A DNA stretch of 64,000 bases, from contig OZ024830.1 in assembly GCA_964016985.1 (NCBI GenBank), positions 20,670,387 through 20,734,386 of the forward strand, read 5' to 3'. Position 1 is the stretch's first letter; the number at the start of each line of letters is the position of its first letter. The position numbers and the translations under genes were made by a program. Positions 28,571-38,520 of the stretch are shown here, in pieces. Under the pieces are notes generated by a model that did no database searches, was not told the DNA's origin, and saw nothing but the letters and a program-made list of their open reading frames with translations. Source of the stretch: Anodontia alba (taxonomy: Eukaryota > Mollusca > Bivalvia > Lucinida > Lucinidae).

Positions 28571-31126
28571 ATTATATCCACACTATGCAGATAATCAAGG
28601 GACCTCTGCAGCGTCAGCAGTTATACCGTATTTACCCTAAGTATTTTGACACCTTAATAGCCACACAATGCAGATAATCAAGGGACCTCCGCAGCGTCAG
28701 CAGTTATACCGTATTTACCCTAAGTATTTGGACACCTTAATATCCACACTATGCAGATAATCAAGGCACCTCCGCAGCTTCAGCAGTTATATAGTATTTA
28801 CCCTTAGTATTTGGACACCTTAATATCCACACTATGCAGATAATAAGGCAACTCCGCAGCGTCAGCAGTTATACCGTATTTACCCTAAGTATTTGGCCAC
28901 CTTAATATCCACACTATGCAGATAATCAAGGGACCTCCCCAGCGTCACCAGTTATACCGTATTTACCCTAAGTATTTGGACACCTTAATATCCACACTCT
29001 GCAGATAATAAGGCACCTCCGCAGCGTCACCAGTTTTACCGTATTTACCCTAAGTATTTTTCCACCTTAATATCCACACTATGCAGATAATCAAGGGACC
29101 TCCGCAGCGTCACCAGTTTTACCATATTTACCCTAAGTATTTGGCCACCTTAAAATCCACACTATGCAGATAATAAGGCACCTCCGCAGCATCAGCAGTT
29201 ATACCGTATTTATCCTAAGTATTTGGCCACCTTAATATCCACACTATGCAGATAATAATGGGACCTCCGCAGCGTCACAAGTTATACCGTATTTACCCTA
29301 AGTATTTGGACACCTTAATATCCACACTATGCAGATAATAAGGCACCTCCGCAGCGTCAGCAGTTATACCGTATTTACCCTAAGTATTTGGCCACCTTAA
29401 TATCCACACTATGCAGATAATCAAGGGACCTCCGCAGCGTCAGCAGTTATACCGTATTTACCCTAAGTATTTGGCCACTTTAATATCCACACTATGCAGA
29501 TAATAAGGCACCTCCGCAGCATCAGCAGTTATACCGTATTTACCCTAAGTATTTGGCCACCTTAATATCCACACTATGCAGATAATAAGGCACCTCCGCA
29601 GCGTCACCAGTTATACCGTATTTACCCTAAGTATTTAGACACCTTAATATCCACACTATGCAGATAATATGGCACCTCCGCAGCGTCAGCAGTTATACCG
29701 TATTTACCCTAAGTATTTGGACACTTAATATCCACACTATGCATATAATAAGGCACCTCCGCAGCATCAGCACTTATACCGTATTTACCCTAAGTATTTG
29801 GACACCTTAATATCCACACTATGCAGATAATCAAGGGACCTCCGCAGCGTCACCAGTTATACCGTATTTACCCTAAGTATTTGGACACTTTAATATCCAC
29901 ACTATGCAGATAATCAAGGCACCTCCGCAGCTTCAGCAGTTATATAGTATTTACCCTTAGTATTTGGACACCTTAATATCCACACTATGCAGATAATAAG
30001 GCAACTCCGCAGCGTCAGCAGTTATACCGTATTTACCCTAAGTATTTGGCCACCTTAATATCCACACTATGCAGATAATCAAGGGACCTCCCCAGCGTCA
30101 GCAGTTATACCGTATTTACCCTAAGCATTTGGCCATCTTAATATCCACACTATGCAGATAATCAAGGGACCTCCCCAGCGTCACCAGTTATACCGTATTT
30201 ACCCTAAGTATTTGGTCACCTTAATATCCACACAATGCAGATAATAAGGCACCTCCGCAGCGTCAGCGGTTATACCGTATTTACTCTAAGTATTTGGACA
30301 CTTAATATCCACACTGTGCAGATAATAAGGCAACTCGCAGTATCAGCAGTTATACCGTATTTACCCTAAGTATTTGGACACCTTAATATCCACACAATGC
30401 AGATACAAAGGCACCTCCGCAGCGTCAGCAGTTATACCGTATTTACCCTAAGTATTTGGACACTTAATATCCACACTATGCAGATAATAAGGCAATTCCG
30501 CAGCGTCAGCGGTTATACCGTATTTACCCTAAGTATTTGGACACCTTAATATCCACACAATGCAGATAATAAGGCACCTCCGCAGCGTCAGCGGTTATAC
30601 TGTATTTACCCCAAGTATTTGGACACTAAATAACCACACTATGCAGATAATAAGGCACCTCCGCAGCGTCAGCAGTTATACCGTATTTACCCTAAGTATT
30701 TGGCAACCTTAATATCCACACAATGCAGATAATAAGGCACCTCCGCAGCTTCAGCAGTTATACCGTATTTACCCTAAGTATTTGGCCACCTTGGTATCCA
30801 CACTATGCAGATAATCAAGGCACCACCGCAGCGTCAGCAGTTATACCGTATTTACCCTAAGTATTTGGCCACCTTAATATCCACACTATGCAGATAATAA
30901 GACACCTCCGCAGCGTCAGCAGTTATACCGTATTTACCCTAAGTATTTGGACACCTTAATATCCACACTATGCATATAATCAAGGGACCTCCGCAGCTTC
31001 AGCAGTTATATAGTATTTACCCTTAGTATTTGGACACCTTAATATCCACACTATGCAGATAATAAGGCATCTCCGCAGCGTCAGCAGTTATACCGTATTT
31101 ACTCTAAGTATTTGGACACCTTAACT
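28571..31126. repeat. 83-bp tandem satellite, about 31 units
   Basis: Each unit contains ATACCGTATTTACCCTAAGT, ATTTGGACACCTTAATATCC, ACACTATGCAGATAAT, an ATCAAGGGACC or AAGGCACC variant, and TCCGCAGCGTCAGCAG. Measured starts of TTATACCGTA at 28621, 28704 and 28787 are 83 bp apart; the AAGGCACC variant is slightly shorter. The array is uninterrupted. Variants such as TTATATAGTATTTACCCTTAG recur at 28787, 29940 and 31006, showing blockwise duplication. The TACCCTAAGTATTTGGACAC part equals the end of the dispersed MITE at 22247 and 59488, and MITE-like sequence follows the array at 31127-31290. Confidence 0.95.
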
Positions 31127-31290
31127 TCTTACTGTTCTTGTCCTAAAGTTTGAAGAAGTCCATTTAACTACATATGTGTCTACAATACTGACTGATGAAT
31201 GGAAAACAGTGTAGACATTGATAAAGCGCCACTTTCTATGGCGACTGAAGTGGGTCTTTACTGTTTGCTCAGGCCTGTCTGACACTCCGA
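31127..31290. mobile_element. MITE remnant adjoining the satellite
   Basis: Reading out of the last unit are TGTTCTTGTCCTAAAGTTTG, a GTGTAGACATTGATAAAGC / TGAAGTGGGTCTTTACTG hairpin remnant and TTTGCTCAGGCCTGTCTGAC. These parts also occur, in the same order on one strand, in the MITE copies at 16277 and 59488. Confidence 0.65.
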
Positions 31291-32290
31291 AATTCTAGGG
31301 CATATAATTATGGTAATCTCTGTAACCGTCTAGAAGGAGGGACGTGCTACTCCGAGCTCAGTCTACAAACTCACATGCAAACAACGAAGACCCAGACCCA
31401 TCTGCACGTCCGAATGGCTTTCATAGTTGCTCTTGACTATACTTTTGTCTTCATAAGCCCGTCCAAATCACGACAATCACTGACTAGTCGAGGAACGACG
31501 ATTCAGACTACACTACGTAAATGCGCAGGACGGTTCGGAAACTCGGTGTTCTCCCACATACGAGAGGGGGTGGGGACACTCACTACATAAGTCGACCCCC
31601 GTTACCTCGACTTCGCTTATCTCGAATAATCGCTTATCTCGAAGTGAAAATCTGGTCCCTGGTTTAACACAGGGATCTAACATTAGGTAACAAAATATTA
31701 TGGAAAAGAGGAGAAATTGCTCCTACATGTAATTTCTCCTCTCTTCCACAATATTTTCAATGTATCTCTAACTTCAGAAGTGAAATTACATATTCATCTG
31801 TGAAATGTGGTTGTTTGATTTATTTTTTCCCCACTTGTGCAAATCCGATATGTCGAAGAGCGGATATCACGAAGTATCTCAGAGCGTCCTTGGACTTCGA
31901 GATAACGAGAGCCGACGGTATATCTATCAAGCGGTATGAGTGAAAACCGTGTGGAAATACCTGAATCCTCTCAGAAGAATGGTCTCGTACTTGCTGAGCT
32001 GCTACAAGAAAAGTTTGATTTGAATCGACATATTAAGTCACATGGTATAAAAACGCATACTCTGACCAGAAAGCACATCCAGCCAGCATTCTACATAAAT
32101 CTACAACGGGTCGTTATCGGCCCTTTGTAGATTTATGTAGGATACTAACTGGCCATCAACAGAAACTCATGAGGGTGATCGCTTTTTTTTCTTCGCTGTC
32201 CAAGCAGCGACAATCTAGGCAGCACTACGCAGGTGTGCAAGGCGCTAGGACACTTGCTGGTCACACCCAGCACGAGAACAATCTGTCTTA
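31291..32290. other. Region with pogo/Tc1-like end remnants, no clear gene
   Basis: At 31590-31670, GTTACCTCGACTTCGCTTAT and ATCGCTTATCTCGAAGT, and at 31845-31920, GATATGTCGAAGAGCGGATA and GGACTTCGAGATAACGAGAG, look like the eroded ends of one TTCGA-rich transposon. At 32091-32135, CTACATAAATCTACAA and TTGTAGATTTATGTAG are perfect 16-base arms. The short ORF at 31936-32130 has no recognisable domain. Confidence 0.45.
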
Positions 32291-32439
32291 GCGAAAAATA
32301 CAGTCGAACTTGAATGGATCGAACATCTTTGGGATCATGGAAATTTATTCTAGACATGGGTAGTTCGAGCCACCGAGGGTTAATCATATAGCGCAAGATC
32401 AGAAGGCAAATGGGGATAATTTAGGGATGGCTTTTCGAT

Positions 32440-32540
32440 CTTCGATACTACAATGGTATGTTGAGTGTACTCATTAGAATCGTCCCGATTAGTCTACTCT
32501 AATGTGTACACACAACATGCAGTTTCATGATAAAATAAGC
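32440..32540. mobile_element. Hairpin MITE (CTCATTAGAAG family), worn
   Basis: ATGTTGAGTGTACTCATTAG and CTAATGTGTACACACAACAT form the stem around AATCGTCCCGATTAGTCTA. Confidence 0.6.
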
Positions 32541-32699
32541 AAACCTCCAGAATACCCCCACACATTCGTTTTCTTGAGATATGGGAAGAATTTCCTAAGG
32601 ACTCAAAAGCCACTGTCTTAAAAGAGCCATTACACGCAATGGCCTGCGTACTGAGAGACCTACAAAATTACAAATCCTGCCTTACAGACCCCGTTCCCC

Positions 32700-32765
32700 T
32701 CCCCCCCCCCCACACCCACACCCACACCCACACACACACACACACACACACACTCGCGCGCGTGC
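32700..32765. repeat. Poly-C and (CA)n microsatellite
   Basis: Runs of C then CACACC and CACACA repeats occupy about 32699-32752, followed by CTCGCGCGCGTGCAC. Overlapping ORFs on both strands are simple-repeat translations. Confidence 0.9.
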
Positions 32766-33211
32766 ACATGCACAGAAACACACAAACTGCTTCACGTCCA
32801 AACATGTCTAAAATAATTGTTTGTGTACAAAAACACGAAGTAGGAGTTACCTGTATGAAGACCATTCCTTTAAAAAATGGAGTCATTGCCTTTGAACAAA
32901 TGTTTTAGTCATGAACGAAAGTAGCATTTCGGAAAACATTCTAAAGCGGATCGTAATCCCAGGTGGCCAGGTTGCTCTCTAGGGCTGCTCTGTTGTATTA
33001 GGGTATAAATTTTGCTGCCTATGGTCTCTTATTCTGGCCCTTGTCAGTAAATGTGTGAATGATATGTTCCTCTCGAGAGGCTATTGTCAGCTGCTGAAAT
33101 CATTACACTGCCTAGTATTAACACAAAATGTCCAATACCACCATTTTGAACTGTATATAGCCTATACGTCCGTCTTGTAACCTATACATGCGTCTTGTTT
33201 GGAGTTTATGC

Positions 33212-33213
<2 letters not shown>

Positions 33214-33252
<39 letters not shown>
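33214..33252. repeat. (GA)n microsatellite
   Basis: About 19 GA dinucleotides. Flanking DNA (33270-33740) has recurring TGGAAAGGGGT phrases, another low-copy repeat, and no gene. Confidence 0.9.
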
Positions 33253-33255
<3 letters not shown>

Positions 33256-33767
33256 GGGGCACTCACTATATAAGCATGGGTAGAGATGTGTTGACAAAAG
33301 GGGTCATATTTTGGAGTCTGTTTGGAACGGGGTGGGGTGTTTCGTTGTAAAAACTATGGGAAGGGACTCAAATAAAATTGCCTGGAAAGGGGTCCATGTC
33401 TGCCTGGAAAGGGGTAGATAAACTACCTTAGCCTGGAGTTGTACTTCCGATGATATGTAGTATGTCTAAAACGGCCCCGAAAACAAAGAAAAGTTACAAT
33501 TTTAAATTAAAGAGAACAGAAATAAACTGACAGATGTTTGAAAATACCTTAGTTAAACTTGATCTTGTGTGATTCTTGTTGTTCTTAATATTGATAATAT
33601 GTAAAAAAAATCCTTGTTAAGTTATCTGACTGAGCAGGTTTTGTCTACAATGGGTTATATGTTCCTCTTACTTTTGTCTGGAAAGGGGTCCCAATCATGT
33701 CTGGAAAGGTGTAGGGGTCCCGGGCTCCTGGTAGCACCCCACCCATTTTGACAGTAAAGCCCGCCCC

Positions 33768-33815
33768 TCCCCCCCCCCCCCCCCCCCCCCCCCGGAGAGA
33801 GAGAGAGAGAGAGAG
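33768..33815. repeat. Poly-C run followed by (GA)n
   Basis: About 24 C bases then GGAGAGAGAGAGAGAGAG. The minus-strand ORF over it is an artefact of poly-G and GAGA. Confidence 0.9.
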
Positions 33816-34079
33816 TCCGTTTACTGTACCCTTAAACCTAAATTGTTTGCCAGCCTGGTTATATGTCAAGATAGACCGTGTTAAATGGCAGCAGATACTG
33901 CAGACTTGGGGCAGTTTGATCTGATCTACACGGTCTTTGCTGACATGTTCGTCAAGACACAGTTATCTTTGGTCAGAACTTTTTGATCAGCCCATTATCT
34001 CTGGTTGATCTAGCTTTTCTCTAGATAAGTCACTTTTTTAACAAAAAAGGCGATTATGTTTTTCTTAATATTACCTCCA

Positions 34080-34215
34080 AAAAACATGTTTGAGTATAAT
34101 ATTTAGATGCATCCCGCTTCGGTGCTTCTGTTCAGGGCATACAATGTCAAAATGTATGTTTTTGTGGAGAAACAAGAGAAATATTTATCTGTATACTCCT
34201 CTTATCTGGGGTTCT
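34080..34215. mobile_element. Worn hairpin MITE
   Basis: AACATGTTTGAGTATAATAT, CATACAATGTCAAAATGTATG, TTTTTGTGGAGAAACAAGAG and CTCCTCTTATCTGGGG match parts of the 9054-9236 element. Confidence 0.5.
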
Positions 34216-34631
34216 GCGCGCAGTGGCTACCTGACAAAGCTGAATGACAAAGCGTGCATATCGTGAGTTGTTTTTTTGAACACGTGTAAAAGCTATTGTT
34301 CATTGGGACGAAGTCACCACATGTACACATAATATTCAGCTGAGGGTGTATGCACATGAAGAGATAGATGTGAGTTAATTTTTATATATAAGAAATAATA
34401 TTGCCAATACATAATTATGATTTTCAGGTACCATGAAAGTATTTTTTCTTGTTGTTGAGTACTTTGACTAAACCATTTAGTCAAATGGGATTTACCCAGG
34501 AAAAACCGAGGCATCGAAAGAAGAAACGATAGATGTGGAACAAAGAAACAATTAAAGGACTTGTTAGGAGGAGTATTGGGCGATGCTGAATTTTGGGATA
34601 ATGTTCTCAAATTGACCATAAAAAACATATA

Positions 34632-36264
34632 CAGTCGTTTGGCTAGTTCCGGGTAAGACATGCTTCATAACGGTTTCCCAATAACTGGCAGATCAAAACT
34701 TGGATTTCTTTTGGCTTATACAGAGTACTATCCTTCCTTGAAATAACACACCAAAGAATTCGTCATTCGCCTTTGGTTATCTGCCCTTGCGATAACTGAA
34801 GTACACCACTGATTTGGCTAGTTCCGAATAGTTTTGCTAGTTCCGAAGAATGGATGAGGGATCTGTAAAAAGAGCCTTCAGATAATGCAACAACTTCTAT
34901 ATATTACTTGGTTAACTTGTCTTATATGTTATGGAGAAAATTAATTCAATATAAAGACATTTGTCACAAAGGGACAGGTTCACAAAGACCTTAAAACTGG
35001 CCCTTAAGCCAAAATCGCATAATTCATGGCATAACGATTTTTTGGCATGTACACCCTCCTTACTGCAAGATTTAGCTCCTATTTTCTGGATTTAATAATC
35101 TTTCCAATATAAAAATATTTCAGTGAGGTTTATGAAGTTGAAAGGAGTGTACGCATAAAGTCCTATTTTACCCCCTTCTGAAGCCCAAAAATAAAATAGG
35201 CTTGCAGTAAAATTATGTGTTAATCCAACTGTAGCTGGTGTTTAGTGCCGTGTGATGCCCCTACAAAGTCTCCCCATACTTCCTCAAAGTGCAGATAATA
35301 TATACAAGCGACTTTCGAGGTTTTCAACCAAATAAGACTCTGACCGGACTACTCTGCCATAGACTGGCTAACTCAGCCACAGCGCCGGATTAGCTAGTCT
35401 TGAAAGTTGATAGGTAGTATACGGTCTAGATAGCGAATAACAGCGGTGCTGATCAGACTGCGCAGATGCACAAACTATGTTTTTGTTTTTGTTGTTCGCA
35501 TATGTCATAAACCTGTTATCTCAAGACGAGGCTCTTACTTTTGCTTCAGTCGTCTGTCAGATTCTTTTACATACACTACATCGATATCTACACACCTTTA
35601 ACAAACACAGTGTGTAAACATCTTACCCGGAACTGACTAAATCAGATGCACAAATTAGCGATCGATTAATAGCTGAAAACAAAAACTTTGTTTAAAATCC
35701 TTGCAGGGAGCATTTAAGTAGATGTTGAAAAGTATGTTCCACCCAATAGTTGAACAAAAAATGTTTTTAACCCGTAAAGCGCCAATCACAACAATTGTCA
35801 TCTGCTTTGTCTTCTGCCGGTTACTTTAAAAGTCGTTGCAAACAGTGAGGACCCAGATCAGACTGCTCCTTTATCTGATCTGGGTCCACAGTGTTTGCCT
35901 ATATGCAAAATGTAAGTTTGAAAAGTTTGCAAGAAGATGCAGCAGACGACATAAGCAGACAACATTTTCAGATGCAGATTTTCTTGGCACTTTAATTGTT
36001 AATTGACTGTCTATTTAAGGATATCTAGGCAAATGGTATTTACACATTTACAAAATTTATGTTACACATAGGGTTGCTAGGGGAAATTGAATCGATCAAT
36101 AAAGTTATATTTCCCATATTTATTTTCTGATATATGAAGAAGAATAAATGAACGACAGAACCATACCAAGTTTTTGTTTTTAAATTTGACCGCTGTCGTG
36201 TATTTGATGATGATTTTTTCACTTATTCGGAACTAGCTAAAACCTGAAACTAGCCAAATAACTG
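34632..36264. mobile_element. 1.63-kb TA-flanked element with Tc1/mariner/pogo-like ends
   Basis: TA at 34630-34631 and 36265-36266 flank inverted ends CAGTCGTTTGGCTAGTTCC and the complement of GAAACTAGCCAAATAACTG. Further GGCTAGTTCCG motifs recur inside near both ends (34818, 36226). No transposase frame is recognisable, so the copy is non-autonomous or too decayed. It contains a younger TTAA MITE at 35771-35998. Confidence 0.75.
35771..35998. mobile_element. TTAA-flanked MITE (CCCTTAAAGCGCC family), copy 2
   Basis: TTAA at 35767-35770 and 35999-36002 flank CCCGTAAAGCGCCAATC and an end GGCACTTTAATTG. The core is AACAGTGAGGACCCAGATCA / TGATCTGGGTCCACAGTGTT-like. Orientation is opposite to copy 1 at 13542. 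It is nested within 34632-36264. Confidence 0.75.
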
Positions 36265-36400
36265 TACATGATGTGGATACTCATTAGACGCGCCCTGCCA
36301 AGGTGCTTCTAATGAATATCCATGGCACATTTTTATGGAGAAACAAGAAAAAATATCCCATGATTATCATCAAATACTCCTCCTTACAAGGCTTCTGAAG

Positions 36401-37280
36401 AACTCAGAAGAAAGCAAGAGCACAGTTGCAATGAGGTGCCCTTTTTTTGTATTTTGTAGTTGCCGAATCAAAACCTTGTTGCTGAGTCAAAACCTCGCAA
36501 ATCTTTTTTTTGCCAAAAGGACTTTTTGGCAACGCGGGAATACCTGCCATTCAGCGCGCCTTCTCTCAAATTCTCGTACCTCTAGGCCAATTACAACCAC
36601 CCTTAGAGCCTTGAGTTACGAGCATTTAGACAATATTTTCATATAATTTGTAACTTTGTATACCTAGATTCTAAGCATCTAAATGTCGTAAGTCGAGAGA
36701 AAAATGTACCAAAATGTTGTAACTTTGGTGATTTAGTCGAGATAGTATGAATTCTCAACTGTAAGATTAGAATAGCTATAGCAGTGAATTTGGATGTCAC
36801 TAAATATAAAACTGTCCAAATTTCATAACTATTGGTCAAATCTAGCAAATCTATAATGTTTTTTCTTTCTCCTGAAAAGTTAAGAAATCTGAAATACGAC
36901 TATTTGACTCCACAACGATGACTTAAATATCCCTGTTCCAATTAGTGAAACCATAATATTGGTTGGTGACAACACAAAACTGATTGTGGTAACAAAAATT
37001 GTGTATAATTCTTTGATGTATCTAAATCCATAATTCTTTGATGTAACAAATCCAAATTAAATTTTGTGGTATAATAAATTTGATTAGGCAAAAAGAAAAA
37101 AAAAATGTTTGTGCTTAGGGAACCTCACCCTGCTTTGGGTAAGATTACCCTATCTGCCAAAAGAAAAAAAATGTGTGTGCCTAGTTAACCTTACCCTACT
37201 TTGGGTAAGATTACCCTATCTAATTTCCTGGTGAAACCTTGCATTTTTTTTTATGTTCCCCTTCTCCCCTGGGGGTGGTT
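36401..37280. other. Unrecognised stretch with a 70-bp duplication
   Basis: GGCAAAAAG / GCCAAAAG, TTTGTGCTTAGGGAACCTCA and CTTTGGGTAAGATTACCCTA are tandemly duplicated at about 37087-37220. The 103-codon ORF at 36335-36646 shows no known motif and is probably chance. Confidence 0.4.
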
Positions 37281-37550
37281 GGTTGAGGCAAAGGGTTTGT
37301 GTATCTTACAACACTGGGGCATCCAACTGATATTGGCTTACAGTTGGGCAAGACCTGCTATTAGTGCAGCAAGTAAGGGTAGAGAGGAAATATTTTTCAT
37401 TTCTTCACTTTCATTCATCTTCCTTTCTCCCCTGTCCTTCTTTTTCATCTCCTCTGCTATCTCTTCTCTCTCTTTTTCCCTTTCTCTGGGAGACAACAAA
37501 AAACGACCCTCAAGGGTTGACATGTCGTTAAACCTCAACACAAACCAAAA
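37280..37550 (+). mobile_element. Pyrimidine-rich SINE-like retroelement, copy B
   Basis: GTGTATCTTACAACACTGGG, CATCCAACTGATATTGGCTT, a CT-rich tract, GACAACAAAAAACGACCCTC, GTTGACATGTCGTTAAACC and CAACACAAACC follow copy C at 51818. Poly-C (37565-37595) and poly-A (37602-37631) runs follow. Confidence 0.75.
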
Positions 37551-37602
37551 TATCTCTTCCCCGCGCCCCCCCCCCCCCCCACCCCACCCCCCCCCTCTCA
37601 AG

Positions 37603-37633
<31 letters not shown>

Positions 37634-37837
37634 TTGGTGTTTCTGGGATAAACTATTTATGTAAATATTTATGTTTATGCCAGATATTCAGACAAGTAGC
37701 TCTGAGCAAAATTTGGTCAGGAGTAGTTTGATCATGGTCTACACTGTTTGCCATTCTGTCAATGGACAATGACCCGGCCATGCATTAGCCATTACCTATC
37801 CAGATCCTCACATTCCCCAGTTTTAAAATCATCTTTA

Positions 37838-37950
37838 TCATTTTCAACTGGCACTTTTGAACTGAATTTTGTCATTTCAGATGCCTCTAAAAATTCTTGA
37901 AGATGGGCAGTCACAGTATAAGTTCCTGTTATACAAGTAAAAGTTGTTGT
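37838..37950. repeat. Dispersed ~110-bp segment, copy 1 of 3
   Basis: TTTATCATTTTCAACTGGCA, TTTTGAACTGAATTTTGTCA, TTTCAGATGCC and AAAATTCTTGAAG resemble 42226-42310 and 57895-58020. Each has a pyrimidine tract and CAG ahead of a short open stretch, like a 3' splice site. No known protein is encoded. Confidence 0.45.
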
Positions 37951-37996
37951 ACATACTTTTTGGTAAGCTTGCTTTGGTCTTTATACTTTAGAGGCC

Positions 37997-38174
37997 CTCT
38001 CAGGGGTGTCAATGTTCCCCAGTTCCCTAAAAATAATCTGCCTCATTCCTAAATTTTCAAAATTTCCATATTCCCTGTTCTCCAAAATTAGTTTCCTTCC
38101 CCTGTTCCCTTAAAATCTTTGCCAATGTTCCCTGAAAATAAATGGGCATGTTCCATTGTTCCCCCAAACCCCTG
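37997..38174. mobile_element. Small MITE with CAGGGGT ends
   Basis: CAGGGGTGTCAATGTTCCCC at the left and ACATTGTTCCCCCAAACCCCTG-like sequence at the right are inverted ends. The interior repeats TTCCCTGTTC, TTCCCTTAAAA and TTCCCTGAAAA. The target duplication is unclear; the ends are hAT-like. Confidence 0.5.
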
Positions 38175-38275
38175 AGAAGGCCTCACTTGGGGCATGATAG
38201 TTACATCAGTGTCTACACTGTTTGCTACTCTGTCAATGGGCAATGGTTACAAATGACCCATGCATTAGCCATTAA

Positions 38276-38486
38276 CCCTTGTCCTGCTGAAGCTGAATAT
38301 AATCTGCCTCTGCAAACAGTGTAGATCCAGATCAGTTGGCTTCTAAAGAAGCCAACTGATCTGGATCTGCACTGTTTTGCCATTAAGTATGTGAATTTAA
38401 TAATAGCAACAATCCAGATCAAGTAATCTGATTGGCTGAAAATAAGAAGTTGGAGTGGCATCTTAATTTATTCAGCAGGACAAGGG
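38276..38486. mobile_element. piggyBac-like MITE (CCCTTGTCCTGCTGAA family)
   Basis: TTAA at 38272-38275, ends CCCTTGTCCTGCTGAAG and TTCAGCAGGACAAGGG, then TGAA, a one-base change of TTAA. The perfect hairpin CCAGATCAGTTGGCTTCT / AGAAGCCAACTGATCTGG lies at the centre. Confidence 0.85.
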
Positions 38487-38520
38487 TGAACTGCAATCCC
38501 CTTCCAGATCCTCACAATTC

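Larger units (their letters stand above)
34550..36400. mobile_element. Hairpin MITE (CTCATTAGAAG family) split by a 1.6-kb transposon
   Basis: The left part 34550-34631 carries AGGAGGAGTATTGGG and CCATAAAAAACATATA. The right part 36265-36400 carries ATGATGTGGATACTCATTAG, GGTGCTTCTAATGAATATCC and CAAATACTCCTCC. Together they rebuild the 4568-type MITE. The break is the TA insertion of the element 34632-36264. Confidence 0.7.

Noticed and set aside
28571..31126. CRISPR-like regular array
   Set aside because: Contiguous 83-bp units without unique spacers, in a eukaryotic genome; it is a satellite.
31936..32130. Zinc-finger-like RHIKSHGIKTHT in a 64-residue ORF
   Set aside because: No paired cysteines, so not a C2H2 finger. 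The ORF ends in an inverted repeat between transposon remnants.
32639..32908. 89-codon ORF over a CA microsatellite
   Set aside because: The centre is a PHTHTHT simple repeat; no domain is present.
37201..37731. 176-codon ORF, the longest on the plus strand near 37 kb
   Set aside because: It runs through a CT-rich retroelement, poly-C and poly-A, giving low-complexity protein.
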